Positions 44,857-53,255 of a DNA stretch of 64,000 nucleotides are shown here, piece after piece. The translations under genes and the position numbers were made by a program. Source of the stretch: Novipirellula caenicola (lineage in GTDB: Bacteria > Planctomycetota > Planctomycetia > Pirellulales > Pirellulaceae); assembly GCF_039545035.1 (NCBI RefSeq), contig NZ_BAABRO010000018.1, positions 1-64,000 of the forward strand, read 5' to 3'. A model generated the notes under the pieces. The model was given only the letters and a program-made list of their open reading frames with translations, ran no database searches and had not been told where the DNA came from. The stretch's first letter is position 1, and each line of letters opens with the position of its first letter.

Positions 44857-46293
44857 TCACTTCGCCAACATCGCTTCAATCGTATCACGGAAAAGCACTC
44901 CGAACATCAAATAGGCCATCGCCAACGTCAGCACCAAGTTCAATGATTGCCCACAGAGGTAAAGGATCATCGGCTTACCACCTTTGATCTGAGGCAACAG
45001 ATCGGCGAACCGAGTGTCCAACCCGATACTGACAAACGCGAGACAGAAGAACCAATTGCGTAGTCCCTTGGTCGCCTGTTTCGTGGTCGCATTGATGATC
45101 TCTTCGCCATGACTCAGATACGCGTTCAGCAGGGTGAACGCGACCGATGCGACCAGAAAACCGATGACAAATCGCGGGAATCGTCGCCACACCTCGGCGA
45201 TGCCCGCCGGTTTGCCTTCGCTTTGCGGTTGCACGCAAGCGACCCAATAGATCGAGATGCCGAGTGATGCGACGCCGATCAAGATATTTTGAATCATTTT
45301 GACGGTTACGGCGATCTTCTCGGCATCTTCGCCAAGGGCTTTACCGGCGGCAGTCACTGCACCGGTCGAATCGATCGTGCCTCCGATCCACGCGCCACCG
45401 ACGATGGGGTCGAGCCCGATCCACTGGACCGCAAACGGCATCACAATCATCATCACGACGGTGAACAGCAATGACATGCTGATCGCCAGCGACAACTCCT
45501 CTTTCTTGGCTTTGCAGCTTGCCGATGCCGCGATCGCTGCAGAGACCCCACACACCGACATGTCGGCGCTGATCACCATGTTCAACGTCTTGGATTCCAT
45601 TTTCAACACCCGTTGGCCAAACCAAAACGTCGTACACAGCACGATCGGCGTGACGACCCAGGCCACAAAAATCCCGGGGACTCCGAGGGCCAACAATCGA
45701 TCGAACAAAATCTCGCCGCCGAGCACGACCAATCCGGTTTTGATATACAGTTCGGTCGCAACTGCGGGCCGCATCCAACCGGGCACTCCGACCGTGTTGC
45801 TGACCACCAAACCGATCACAATGGCCCACAATGCCGACGACAGATTCAAATGTTTGACGGTCGTTTGCCCTTCCATCAAATAGGCGATCATCGCCAGGGC
45901 AAACACAAACGGAAACGCGATTGCAAAAGAGACGATTTTTCGTCCCGTCATCGCTGCCGCGACCGTAAAGGCGATCCAGCACGCGAGTAACGATCCGATC
46001 AACGGCACAACCATTCCCGTCAACGCATCCAGCGGATTTGATTCCCACGAACCGGGTGTGCCCATCCAATCGGCCCAGGGATGAACCAGGCTACTGCTGG
46101 TCGATTCGGCATCCGGAACCGTGACGGCGATAGAAAGGACCGCCAACCCAAGCAGACTCAATCCAACGATCACCGCCACCCAATCCTCGCGGCGGTACCA
46201 GGGAGGATCGACGTAGGTCAGCTCGCAAACGGATGCATTCACATCGTCTGGTTTTGCAGCGAACGAATTCTCGTCACGTGTGGGATCATTCAT
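44857..46293 (-). CDS. YeiH-family putative sulfate exporter
   Basis: A membrane protein of the UPF0324/YeiH family, annotated as putative sulfate exporters. The ATG at 46293 (MNDPTRDENSFAAK) is chosen over one at 46350 because the longer form would encode a Ser/Pro run through a poly-G tract; 46305 is also possible. About ten hydrophobic helices are seen, with family-like segments LYIKTGLVVLGGEILFDRLL, ADMSVCGVSAAIAASA and GAWIGGTIDSTGAVTAAG. An extra cytoplasmic segment rich in acidic residues precedes the first helix, making it (478 residues) longer than the usual 340-350. Transport of sulfate or sulfonate degradation products is inferred from the family only. Confidence 0.82.
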   Translation of the reverse strand: MNDPTRDENSFAAKPDDVNASVCELTYVDPPWYRREDWVAVIVGLSLLGLAVLSIAVTVPDAESTSSSLVHPWADWMGTPGSWESNPLDALTGMVVPLIGSLLACWIAFTVAAAMTGRKIVSFAIAFPFVFALAMIAYLMEGQTTVKHLNLSSALWAIVIGLVVSNTVGVPGWMRPAVATELYIKTGLVVLGGEILFDRLLALGVPGIFVAWVVTPIVLCTTFWFGQRVLKMESKTLNMVISADMSVCGVSAAIAASASCKAKKEELSLAISMSLLFTVVMMIVMPFAVQWIGLDPIVGGAWIGGTIDSTGAVTAAGKALGEDAEKIAVTVKMIQNILIGVASLGISIYWVACVQPQSEGKPAGIAEVWRRFPRFVIGFLVASVAFTLLNAYLSHGEEIINATTKQATKGLRNWFFCLAFVSIGLDTRFADLLPQIKGGKPMILYLCGQSLNLVLTLAMAYLMFGVLFRDTIEAMLAK

Positions 46294-46315
46294 CGGCGCG
46301 CACATCGCAAAAAGA

Positions 46316-46328
46316 GGGGGGGGGGGGG
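46316..46328. repeat. Homopolymer tract of 13 G
   Basis: Thirteen consecutive G residues (C on the transporter's coding strand) lie 23 bases before the chosen transporter start. Tracts of this length are prone to slippage and can vary expression, or change whether an upstream start is in frame. They are also a common site of sequencing error. Confidence 0.9.
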
Positions 46329-46663
46329 CTGAACTAGAAGATATCGACAAATACGGTGACGCAAAATGGGCACGATTTCGTCGTCATGATGCAAATAAGA
46401 TCGTTCGCTAGCTATCGCCGGTGAACACTCGGTTCTGAAACCGAACGTTTTACTCGCGAGAAATCTTGATCAACTCGCAAGAATGCAGGGCCTAGGACAG
46501 CCCGGATGGCAGGCGACACAGAAAAAGCCGACTTCCGAGACGAAGGCTCCTTTCGTGAAATTGCTTCCTCGTTTTATAGTGATGGGCTTCTGGGTTTCTG
46601 CAGCGTGTCGAGGACCGACGCGGCTGGAACCATTCGTCTCCTCTCATTGTCTGCTCCGTTTCG

Positions 46664-48514
46664 GTGAAATTTCCAGTTCGGCCATTTCGTGCCTTGAAAC
46701 TCAATGCATCAGGCCGCTGGTCACTGCTCGCACTGCTTGTCGGGCTAGCGGTCGGGGTGGCGTCGATCGCATTTGAGTGGACCACACAAGCGGTTCGCCG
46801 CTACACGCGCGGCGAATTTGCGGGCTACCCCCCAGAGGGTTCAATCGGCGAACACCAGTTCTTTGACAGCGCGAACCTTGCGTTTTCGCCCTGGATGGTC
46901 GTCGTCGTGATTACTCTTGGCGGCTTGGTCTCGGGTCTGCTCGTCCACTGGTTCGCCCCCGAAGCGAGTGGAGCGGGGACCGATGCCGCGGTCGACGCGT
47001 TTCACAATCGCAAAGGGATGGTCAATGCGCGGGTGCCTTGGGTCAAAACGATTGCATCAGCGGTCACGCTGGGTACCGGTGGATCGGGAGGCCGCGAAGG
47101 CCCGATTGCTCAGATCGGAGCCGGCATCGGATCGACGATCGCCGACCGATTTCATCTTTCGTCAACCGATCGCCGCATCATGTTGGCCGCGGGTGTGGGT
47201 GCCGGGGTCGGCGCGATGTTTCGCGCGCCGCTTGCCGGTGCGATCTTTGCCGCCGAAATCTTGTACAGCGATGCCGATATGGAAGCCGATGTGATCGTGC
47301 CCAGCGCGATTGCGTCGATTGTCGCCTACAGTGTTTATACGCGATCGATTTCGCCCGAAGTGCGATTCCAGCCGATTTTCGGAAACGATCTTGCTCACAC
47401 TCTTGACTCGCCCATCGAGTTGTTGCCTTACACACTGTTGGCAATCATCCTGATGTTCATGGCGGCGTTTTATGTCCGCTTCTTCCATGCCACTCAAAAA
47501 CTGTTTGAAGCCGCACCGCTGTGGCCGCACCTTCGCCCCGCCCTTGGCGCCCTGGTGGCAGGTTTGGTGGGAATTAGTCTGTTCGTCTACAGCGGCCACA
47601 ACGCGGAAATCCTGGGCGTGTTGGGTACCGGCTACGGCACGCTGCAACACGCACTTAACGGCGATAGCGGATTGACGATTGGCATCTTGGCGACGGTGGC
47701 CGTCGTGAAGATGTTAACGACGTCGCTGTCGATCGGTTCGGGCGGTTCCGGGGGTGTGTTCGGCCCGTTGATGGTGATTGGCGGCTGTGCCGGAGCGGCG
47801 TTCGGTCAAGCGGCTCATGCCATGTTTCCCGAATGGGTTCCCTACCCCGAAGCCTATGCCGTGGTCGGGATGGCAGGCTTCTTTTCGGGCGTCGCGCGAG
47901 CTCCGATCTCGACCATCATCCTCATTCGCGAATTGACAGGCGACTTTGGATTGTTGGTACCCACGATGCTGGTTTGCGCGATCACGTTTGTGTTTTCATC
48001 CAAGTGGATTTTGTACACGCATCAAGTTGCCTCGCGACTGGAGTCTCCGGCACACCGAGGCGATTTTCTTGTCGATGTGCTCGAGGGGTTGGCGGTCAAA
48101 GACGTCTATCTCAAAGGCCGGCGGTTGTTGATGATCCACGAAGGGGAAACGCTTGACGAAATCGTGCACCGTTTGGCGGAAACCAACCAGCACTACTTTC
48201 CCGTCGTCGACTCGAACGATGCGATGGTCGGATTGTTTTCCGCCGATGACGTCCGCGCTTATCTCTATGATGAAACGCTGTGGCGATTGGCGAACGCGCG
48301 TGATGTGATGATCAGCGAATTCTATCGCGTCTCGCCCGACGATGACTTGAACACGGCGATGCAACAGTTCACGACGCTGAACGTCGATGAACTGCCGGTG
48401 GTCGATCCCGAAAATCCAACGAAGTTACTCGGTTTTTTGGGACGTAAAGAAACCATCGCAGCCTACAATCGAAGGATCCTCGAGCACCGCCGCGAGACCG
48501 AGCAAGATGTCTAA
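46664..48514 (+). CDS. CLC-type chloride channel/transporter with two CBS domains
   Basis: A 616-residue membrane protein with a GTG start. CLC signatures are present: GTGGSGGREGPIAQIGAG near 142-159, whose GREGP carries the gating glutamate, and GSGGSGGVFGPLMVIGGCAG near 352, the second pore motif. Further helices include AAGVGAGVGAMFRAPLAGAIF and VGMAGFFSGVARAPISTIIL. The C-terminal 150 residues form a CBS pair (DEIVHRLAETNQHYFPVVDS and DELPVVDPENP) that usually binds adenine nucleotides. CLC proteins move chloride, sometimes in exchange for protons. It overlaps the next gene by eight bases, so they are probably co-transcribed. The interval 46351-46663 upstream holds no gene. Confidence 0.92.
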   Translation: MKFPVRPFRALKLNASGRWSLLALLVGLAVGVASIAFEWTTQAVRRYTRGEFAGYPPEGSIGEHQFFDSANLAFSPWMVVVVITLGGLVSGLLVHWFAPEASGAGTDAAVDAFHNRKGMVNARVPWVKTIASAVTLGTGGSGGREGPIAQIGAGIGSTIADRFHLSSTDRRIMLAAGVGAGVGAMFRAPLAGAIFAAEILYSDADMEADVIVPSAIASIVAYSVYTRSISPEVRFQPIFGNDLAHTLDSPIELLPYTLLAIILMFMAAFYVRFFHATQKLFEAAPLWPHLRPALGALVAGLVGISLFVYSGHNAEILGVLGTGYGTLQHALNGDSGLTIGILATVAVVKMLTTSLSIGSGGSGGVFGPLMVIGGCAGAAFGQAAHAMFPEWVPYPEAYAVVGMAGFFSGVARAPISTIILIRELTGDFGLLVPTMLVCAITFVFSSKWILYTHQVASRLESPAHRGDFLVDVLEGLAVKDVYLKGRRLLMIHEGETLDEIVHRLAETNQHYFPVVDSNDAMVGLFSADDVRAYLYDETLWRLANARDVMISEFYRVSPDDDLNTAMQQFTTLNVDELPVVDPENPTKLLGFLGRKETIAAYNRRILEHRRETEQDV

Positions 48515-49589
48515 TCCTTCGAAACGTAAACGAACTCGGCTGTACGTTCTGCTAACGACCGCCGTACTAGTCGTCGCGGGCGTACTTGGTTACATCGAAT
48601 TTCATCTGGCCCGACCGGTGGGTGAGGGTCCCGCGGGGCCTCAAGTCGACATCCGATCGTTTCACAAGGTCTGGTCTGATGAACCGATCCAAATCATCGG
48701 CGTCGGCGACAGTATCACTGCCGGGTTAGGAGCGAAAACGCCCAGCCACAGTTTTTTCAACCGCGTCATCCAAACCCCCGATGACGAGTACGCAGAACTC
48801 CGCGGCGTTTGCTTGTCCAAAGTGCTGCCGAATCTAACGGCTGAAAATTTCGCCATTTCAGGTTCGGAGTCGCAAACCCATCTGGATGTAATTCAAAACA
48901 CGATCCCGGTTTACCATGACGCTCGCGGGATCGTCTTGATGACCTCTGGCGGTAACGACTTGATCCATAGCTATGGGCGAAGTGCACCAAGGGAATGTGC
49001 GATGTACTCGGCGACGCTCGAGCAGGCCCAGCCGTGGATCGCCAATTTCCGCACTCGCCTGGCGACCATGTTTGACGAACTCGAAGAACGCTTCCCACTA
49101 GGCTGCGAGATTTTTATCGCGGACATTTACGATCCAACCGATGGAGTGGGCGATGCGCCAAGCATTTTCTTGCCCGCTTGGCCCGATGGATTGGCGATCC
49201 ACGCTCAATACAATCAAGTGATCCGCGACGTTGCCCGGTCGCGAGACCACGTTCACGTCGTTGATCTGTACCAGACGTTCCTTGGACACGGATCGCATTG
49301 CCGTCAATTTTGGCGTGCGAACTATGATGCAAACGACCCTCATTATTGGTTCTTTACCAATATCGAAGATCCCAACGACCGCGGATACGATGCGATCCGG
49401 CGAGTCTTTTTGAACGCCATTGTCGAGCACAGCCGCTTGGTTCCCAAGTACACGCAGCACTCGAGTCCCCCAACCACCCCACGACCGCGTCCTGCTGATG
49501 CATGGCTATCGCAAGCGACGCTAGCGAATTTCTCGATTGATCCTTTTAGCGACCGCAAGGACCCTCTGTTTTGCAACCGATACGAATAG
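48507..49589 (+). CDS. Membrane-anchored SGNH/GDSL-type hydrolase
   Basis: The ATG at 48507 overlaps the clc stop. The 360-residue protein has an N-terminal membrane anchor after a basic start (SKRKRTRLYVLLTTAVLVVAG). The SGNH fold is indicated by block I IIGVGDSITAG with the nucleophile Ser, an ENFAISGSESQTHLD segment with the Gly block, and VLMTSGGNDLI with the Asn block. The last block, normally DxxHPN, reads NIEDPNDRGY, so the expected catalytic Asp and His are not where the family has them. It may use another His (for example DPHYW nearby) or be inactive. Such enzymes hydrolyse esters of lipids or sugars in the envelope. It overlaps mogA by 19 bases. Confidence 0.78.
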   Translation: MSNPSKRKRTRLYVLLTTAVLVVAGVLGYIEFHLARPVGEGPAGPQVDIRSFHKVWSDEPIQIIGVGDSITAGLGAKTPSHSFFNRVIQTPDDEYAELRGVCLSKVLPNLTAENFAISGSESQTHLDVIQNTIPVYHDARGIVLMTSGGNDLIHSYGRSAPRECAMYSATLEQAQPWIANFRTRLATMFDELEERFPLGCEIFIADIYDPTDGVGDAPSIFLPAWPDGLAIHAQYNQVIRDVARSRDHVHVVDLYQTFLGHGSHCRQFWRANYDANDPHYWFFTNIEDPNDRGYDAIRRVFLNAIVEHSRLVPKYTQHSSPPTTPRPRPADAWLSQATLANFSIDPFSDRKDPLFCNRYE

Positions 49590-50104
49590 GAATATTGACC
49601 GTCTCGGATCGCGCCAGTCGCGGTGAATACGAAGATCGCGGCGGCCCCGCCATCCATGACTACTTGAACGAGGTTCTCGATTGCGAATGGACTGCCGATG
49701 CTCGAATTGTCTCGGATGATGTGCAATCGATCGAGTCTGCATTGATCGAACTGTGCGATCAATCGCACTGTTCACTCGTCGTGACCACCGGCGGCACGGG
49801 ACCGGCAAAACGAGACGTTACCCCCGAAGCCACCGAAGCGGTGTGCGAAAAAATGATGCCCGGATTCGGCGAATTGATGCGTAAGGTTTCGCTCGAGCAT
49901 GTCCCGACCGCCATTTTGTCGCGACAAACCGCGGGGATCCGTGGCTCGAGCTTGATCGTCAATCTGCCCGGCAAACCGTCGGCGATCGCCGAGTGTTTGG
50001 ACGCCGTGTTCCCTGCAATTCCCTATTGTGTGGACCTGATCGAGGGCCCACGCATTGAAACCAAGCCGGATCGCTTGGCCGCGTTTCGCCCCAAAGGAAA
50101 GTAA
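49571..50104 (+). CDS. mogA: Molybdopterin adenylyltransferase
   Basis: MogA activates molybdopterin with ATP before molybdenum insertion. The 177-residue product starts at a TTG that overlaps the previous gene and reads IRIGILTVSDRASRGEYEDR, closely matching the MogA start, with TTGGTGPAKRDVTPEATEAV as the MPT-binding motif, then MPGFGELMRKVSLEHVPTAI, SLIVNLPGKPSAIAECL and GPRIETKPD. Length is near the E. coli enzyme. No other molybdenum cofactor genes are in the window. It is eight bases before truB and probably in the same transcript. Confidence 0.92.
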   Translation: MQPIRIGILTVSDRASRGEYEDRGGPAIHDYLNEVLDCEWTADARIVSDDVQSIESALIELCDQSHCSLVVTTGGTGPAKRDVTPEATEAVCEKMMPGFGELMRKVSLEHVPTAILSRQTAGIRGSSLIVNLPGKPSAIAECLDAVFPAIPYCVDLIEGPRIETKPDRLAAFRPKGK

Positions 50105-50112
50105 ACGCAGTC

Positions 50113-51063
50113 GTGTTCGGATTTATCAATTGCATCAAGCCGTCTGGAATGACGTCGCGTGATCTCGTCAACATTGCCGCGCGGCGAGTGCGGCCGCACA
50201 AGGTGGGGCACTCTGGGACACTCGATCCTCTGGCCGAAGGCGTCTTGGTGCTCGGGGTCGGTCGCGCGTCTCGGTTGACCTCGTTTGTGCAGAACTACCC
50301 CAAACAATACTTGGCTTCGTTTCGGCTGGGGGCCGAAAGCGAATCGGGAGACCTCGAGCAACCGTTGACCGAACATCCCGATGACCCGGTCCCGACGCTC
50401 GAATCGCTTGTCGCGGGCGCAAAATCGTTGACCGGTGAAGTCGTCCAAGTCCCCTCGGCATATTCCGCGATCTGGATCGATGGCAAACGCGCCTGCGACC
50501 GAATTCGCAACGGCGAACAAGTCGACGTGCCTTCGCGCAAAGTCCAAGTGTATGACTTCAAAGTCTTGAAATACGACTATCCCAACATCCAGCTCGATAT
50601 CACCTGTGGTTCAGGTACGTATGTTCGCTCGTTAGGCGTCGATTTGGCTGCAAGTGTCCGAGCACATGCGGTGATGACTCACCTGGTTCGCACTCGAATT
50701 GGACCGTTTGCTATGGCCGACGCCATTTCCATCGAGCAAATCCGCCACGACGATTTGGAGGCATTTGTCCAGCCCGCGCGATTGGGTGTCGAACATTTAC
50801 CGCATTTGTCCGTCAACGACGAAGACGCAATGAGATTGATCAACGGTTTGAACGTGTTTGGCACCGCGTTTTATACGCCAATTGACCCGCTAACCGGCGA
50901 TGCCGGACCGATCGAGTCCTCGGATCCGACCGACGAAGGTATCGCTGCGGCGATTCGAACCGACGGACGGTTGATTGCGATTGTTCGCGGCAAGACTAAG
51001 CAATACGATCCGTCTTGGTACCCCGAGCGTGTCTTTCCGCTCAAACCACGATCGGTGTCTTGA
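50113..51063 (+). CDS. truB: tRNA pseudouridine(55) synthase
   Basis: TruB makes pseudouridine 55 in the T-loop of tRNAs. The 316-residue product has a GTG start, opens with FGFINCIKPSGMTSRDLVN and carries the catalytic motif HSGTLDPLAEGVLVLG with Asp38. VPSAYSAIWIDGKRACDRIR holds the conserved Tyr, and ITCGSGTYVRSLGVDLA holds the conserved Arg. Length is typical. A C-terminal acidic extension (DPTDEGIAAAIRTDG) precedes a PUA-like end. The gene sits after mogA, while TruB is more often near rbfA and infB; neither is visible here. Confidence 0.95.
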   Translation: MFGFINCIKPSGMTSRDLVNIAARRVRPHKVGHSGTLDPLAEGVLVLGVGRASRLTSFVQNYPKQYLASFRLGAESESGDLEQPLTEHPDDPVPTLESLVAGAKSLTGEVVQVPSAYSAIWIDGKRACDRIRNGEQVDVPSRKVQVYDFKVLKYDYPNIQLDITCGSGTYVRSLGVDLAASVRAHAVMTHLVRTRIGPFAMADAISIEQIRHDDLEAFVQPARLGVEHLPHLSVNDEDAMRLINGLNVFGTAFYTPIDPLTGDAGPIESSDPTDEGIAAAIRTDGRLIAIVRGKTKQYDPSWYPERVFPLKPRSVS

Positions 51064-51165
51064 TCACCTAGCGATTCGACACAATCGATCCAAACAACGT
51101 GGCGTGAAACGCTACAATCGGGTTCAATGGAAGGTGCCGCGATCTCATTTCCACAGGAAACTCTG

Positions 51166-51963
51166 ATGCCACCAAAACTGACCACCTGGATTGTGATGTG
51201 GGGGCTGATATCGGCTTCGGTCGTAGCAGCCACTGCGGCGGATCATCATCGCAGCGGCCGCAGCGGCGACCAACTTGTCGAATCGTTGATCCAGCAACTT
51301 GATTCGGCCAAATTCAGTCATCGCCAACGTGCGATGCGTCAACTTCATTCGCTGGGCAAACAAGCGATCGAGAAATTGGCGACCGCGACGCATAGCGAAA
51401 GCCGCGAAGTGGCTGACCGGGCCTTTGACATCCTGCAGCAGCACTTGATCGGCAACGACACGCATCTCGAGCTGGCCGCCCGCGAAACGTTGCAGTCGCT
51501 TTCGCAAAGTGAATCGGCCAAGGTCGCACAAAGAGCCAAACGGTTGTTGGAACCCGATTCCAACGATTGGGACGAGCTGAACCCGTTTGTTCCCGGCGGA
51601 GCTGTCGTTCGTCGCCAAGCCCTTTTGCGAAATCCATTGCAAGCAGGCATCCGTATTCAGGTGGGCGGACTGAACCAACAACCTCGGGCGCGACGAACGA
51701 TCAGAATTCAATTCAATAACGGGATCAAATCGGTCGAGGTGACCGAAAACAACAAGACGATCAAAGTGGCGGGCAAGGCCGATGGCAGTATCGAGGTGAC
51801 CGAAACGAACGCGGGCAAACCGAGCCCCACCAAAACGTACAAGAACGAAGACACGCTAAAAAAAGAAAATCCGAGTGCGTATCAAATTTTCCAGCAGGGT
51901 GGGATTCCCAACCCGCAGTTCGTTCCACCGATCCCGATCAATCCGCCTTTCCCACCCCGCTAA
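51166..51963 (+). CDS. Exported HEAT-like protein of unknown function
   Basis: The ATG at 51166 follows AGGA at good spacing and gives 265 residues with a signal sequence (WIVMWGLISASVVAATAA). Residues about 30-125 are helical with HEAT-like pairs (DQLVESLIQQLDSAKFSHRQ, KQAIEKLATATHSESREVAD). They resemble the first half of the protein at 62667-63854, which has LSYWVEQLSSDQFHRRKLAT in the same place. A beta-rich part (IKSVEVTENNKTIKVAGKA) and a Pro-rich tail (PPIPINPPFPPR) follow. It is probably an envelope protein with a protein-binding helical domain. It may be part of the clc-truB transcript, 102 bases downstream. Confidence 0.7.
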   Translation: MPPKLTTWIVMWGLISASVVAATAADHHRSGRSGDQLVESLIQQLDSAKFSHRQRAMRQLHSLGKQAIEKLATATHSESREVADRAFDILQQHLIGNDTHLELAARETLQSLSQSESAKVAQRAKRLLEPDSNDWDELNPFVPGGAVVRRQALLRNPLQAGIRIQVGGLNQQPRARRTIRIQFNNGIKSVEVTENNKTIKVAGKADGSIEVTETNAGKPSPTKTYKNEDTLKKENPSAYQIFQQGGIPNPQFVPPIPINPPFPPR

Positions 51964-52109
51964 CCCCTAATCAACACAACCGCCATAAAATCGGCGTCCG
52001 AAAACACCGAAGTTATCTCGGATCGTTTGCCCAACCTGGGGTACCACGTACCTCGACGCTGCATTTCTTGATAGATTGAGCCGTTTTAAATCGGTCGTTT
52101 TCTCATAGG

Positions 52110-53255
52110 GTGGTTGCGTTGGATCTCTCGCAGTGGCTTGGATGGTTGATCGCTGTGACGGTCCTCCCCCCGTTTGTGGTTTCTCTGCTTACGATTTACC
52201 CGGTTCGCCGTTTTGCAGTGCAGCTAGGTTTAGTCGCGCGTCCGGGCGGTCACAGCACGCATACCAACGTGACGCCGCTTGGGGGCGGCATTGGGATTTG
52301 GGCCGGCATCGTGGTGACGTTCGCGTTGGGCACGTTGGCAGTCGCGCTGGTTCGCAACAACGTCGCCCTGCAATCGCACTTGCCCGATCAAGTCGTTCCG
52401 CATTTGGAAGGCGTGTGGTCGCGTGTCACGCAATTGTGGTGGCTGCTCGCCGCAGGCACCGTGCTGACGATTCTTGGCGTGATCGATGATCGCGGCGGCG
52501 TGAATCCCTGGTTGCGGTTGGCGGTCGAGTTTGCCGTGGCCGCGTTTGTGGTCTACGGATTGAATTTTGGATTGACGGCATTCATCAGTATTGCCTGGCT
52601 GACCAAGGTGTTGTCGGTGATTTGGATCGTGGGGCTGATCAATTCGTTCAACATGCTTGACAACATGGATGGGCTCAGCGGAGGCGTGGCGGCAATTATC
52701 GCCACATCGATGGCGATCGTGATGTTGACGACCACCGACCCAGGAACCTCGCAGCCGCAATTGTTCGTGGCGGCGATGTTGTTGGTCGTGTGTGGTTCGC
52801 TGCTTGGTTTTCTGTGGCACAACCGACCCCCCGCCAAAATATTCATGGGGGATGGTGGCAGCTACTTGGTGGGTTTTCTGATTGCCGTTTCGATGTTGAT
52901 GGCCACCTATGCATCGAGTGACGGATCACGACCGCATGCGATGTTGGCGCCGCTATGTGCGATGGCGGTGCCGCTCTATGACATGACCACGGTGCTGTGG
53001 ATTCGGATCCGCCAAGGGCGAAGCCCGTTTGTGGGCGACCGCAGCCATTTCTCGCACCGCTTGGTCGAACTCGGTCTAAGCCGGACCCAAGCGGTATTGA
53101 CGATCTACTTGGTCACTGGCACCTGTGGATTGGCTTCGATTTTGCTAACGCATGTGGAACTAACGCAAGCGATCATGGTGATCGGGATTGTGGGGTGCAT
53201 GTTATTGCTTGTGATCATCTTGGAATCGACTCAGTGGCAAAGCGACGAAAAATAG
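52110..53255 (+). CDS. WecA/TagO-type polyprenyl-phosphate sugar-1-phosphate transferase
   Basis: This family attaches a sugar-1-phosphate from a UDP-sugar to undecaprenyl phosphate, the first step of a surface polysaccharide. The 381-residue protein has about eleven hydrophobic helices and the expected cytoplasmic motifs: LGVIDDRGG with the Asp pair, INSFNMLDNMDGLSGG with Asn and Asp-Gly, IFMGDGGSYLVGFLIA, and GDRSHFSHRLVELGLS with the His-containing loop. A GTG start is given; a TTG at 52119 with AGGGTGG before it is an alternative. The downstream ligase-like gene overlaps it by 22 bases, so both steps are probably translated together. The exact sugar is unknown. Confidence 0.9.
   Translation: MVALDLSQWLGWLIAVTVLPPFVVSLLTIYPVRRFAVQLGLVARPGGHSTHTNVTPLGGGIGIWAGIVVTFALGTLAVALVRNNVALQSHLPDQVVPHLEGVWSRVTQLWWLLAAGTVLTILGVIDDRGGVNPWLRLAVEFAVAAFVVYGLNFGLTAFISIAWLTKVLSVIWIVGLINSFNMLDNMDGLSGGVAAIIATSMAIVMLTTTDPGTSQPQLFVAAMLLVVCGSLLGFLWHNRPPAKIFMGDGGSYLVGFLIAVSMLMATYASSDGSRPHAMLAPLCAMAVPLYDMTTVLWIRIRQGRSPFVGDRSHFSHRLVELGLSRTQAVLTIYLVTGTCGLASILLTHVELTQAIMVIGIVGCMLLLVIILESTQWQSDEK

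Noticed and set aside
52997-53233. Longer N-terminus of the ligase-like protein
   Set aside because: It lies inside the WecA/TagO-like gene and reads as a shadow frame with no helix or motif; the GTG at 53234 is a better start.
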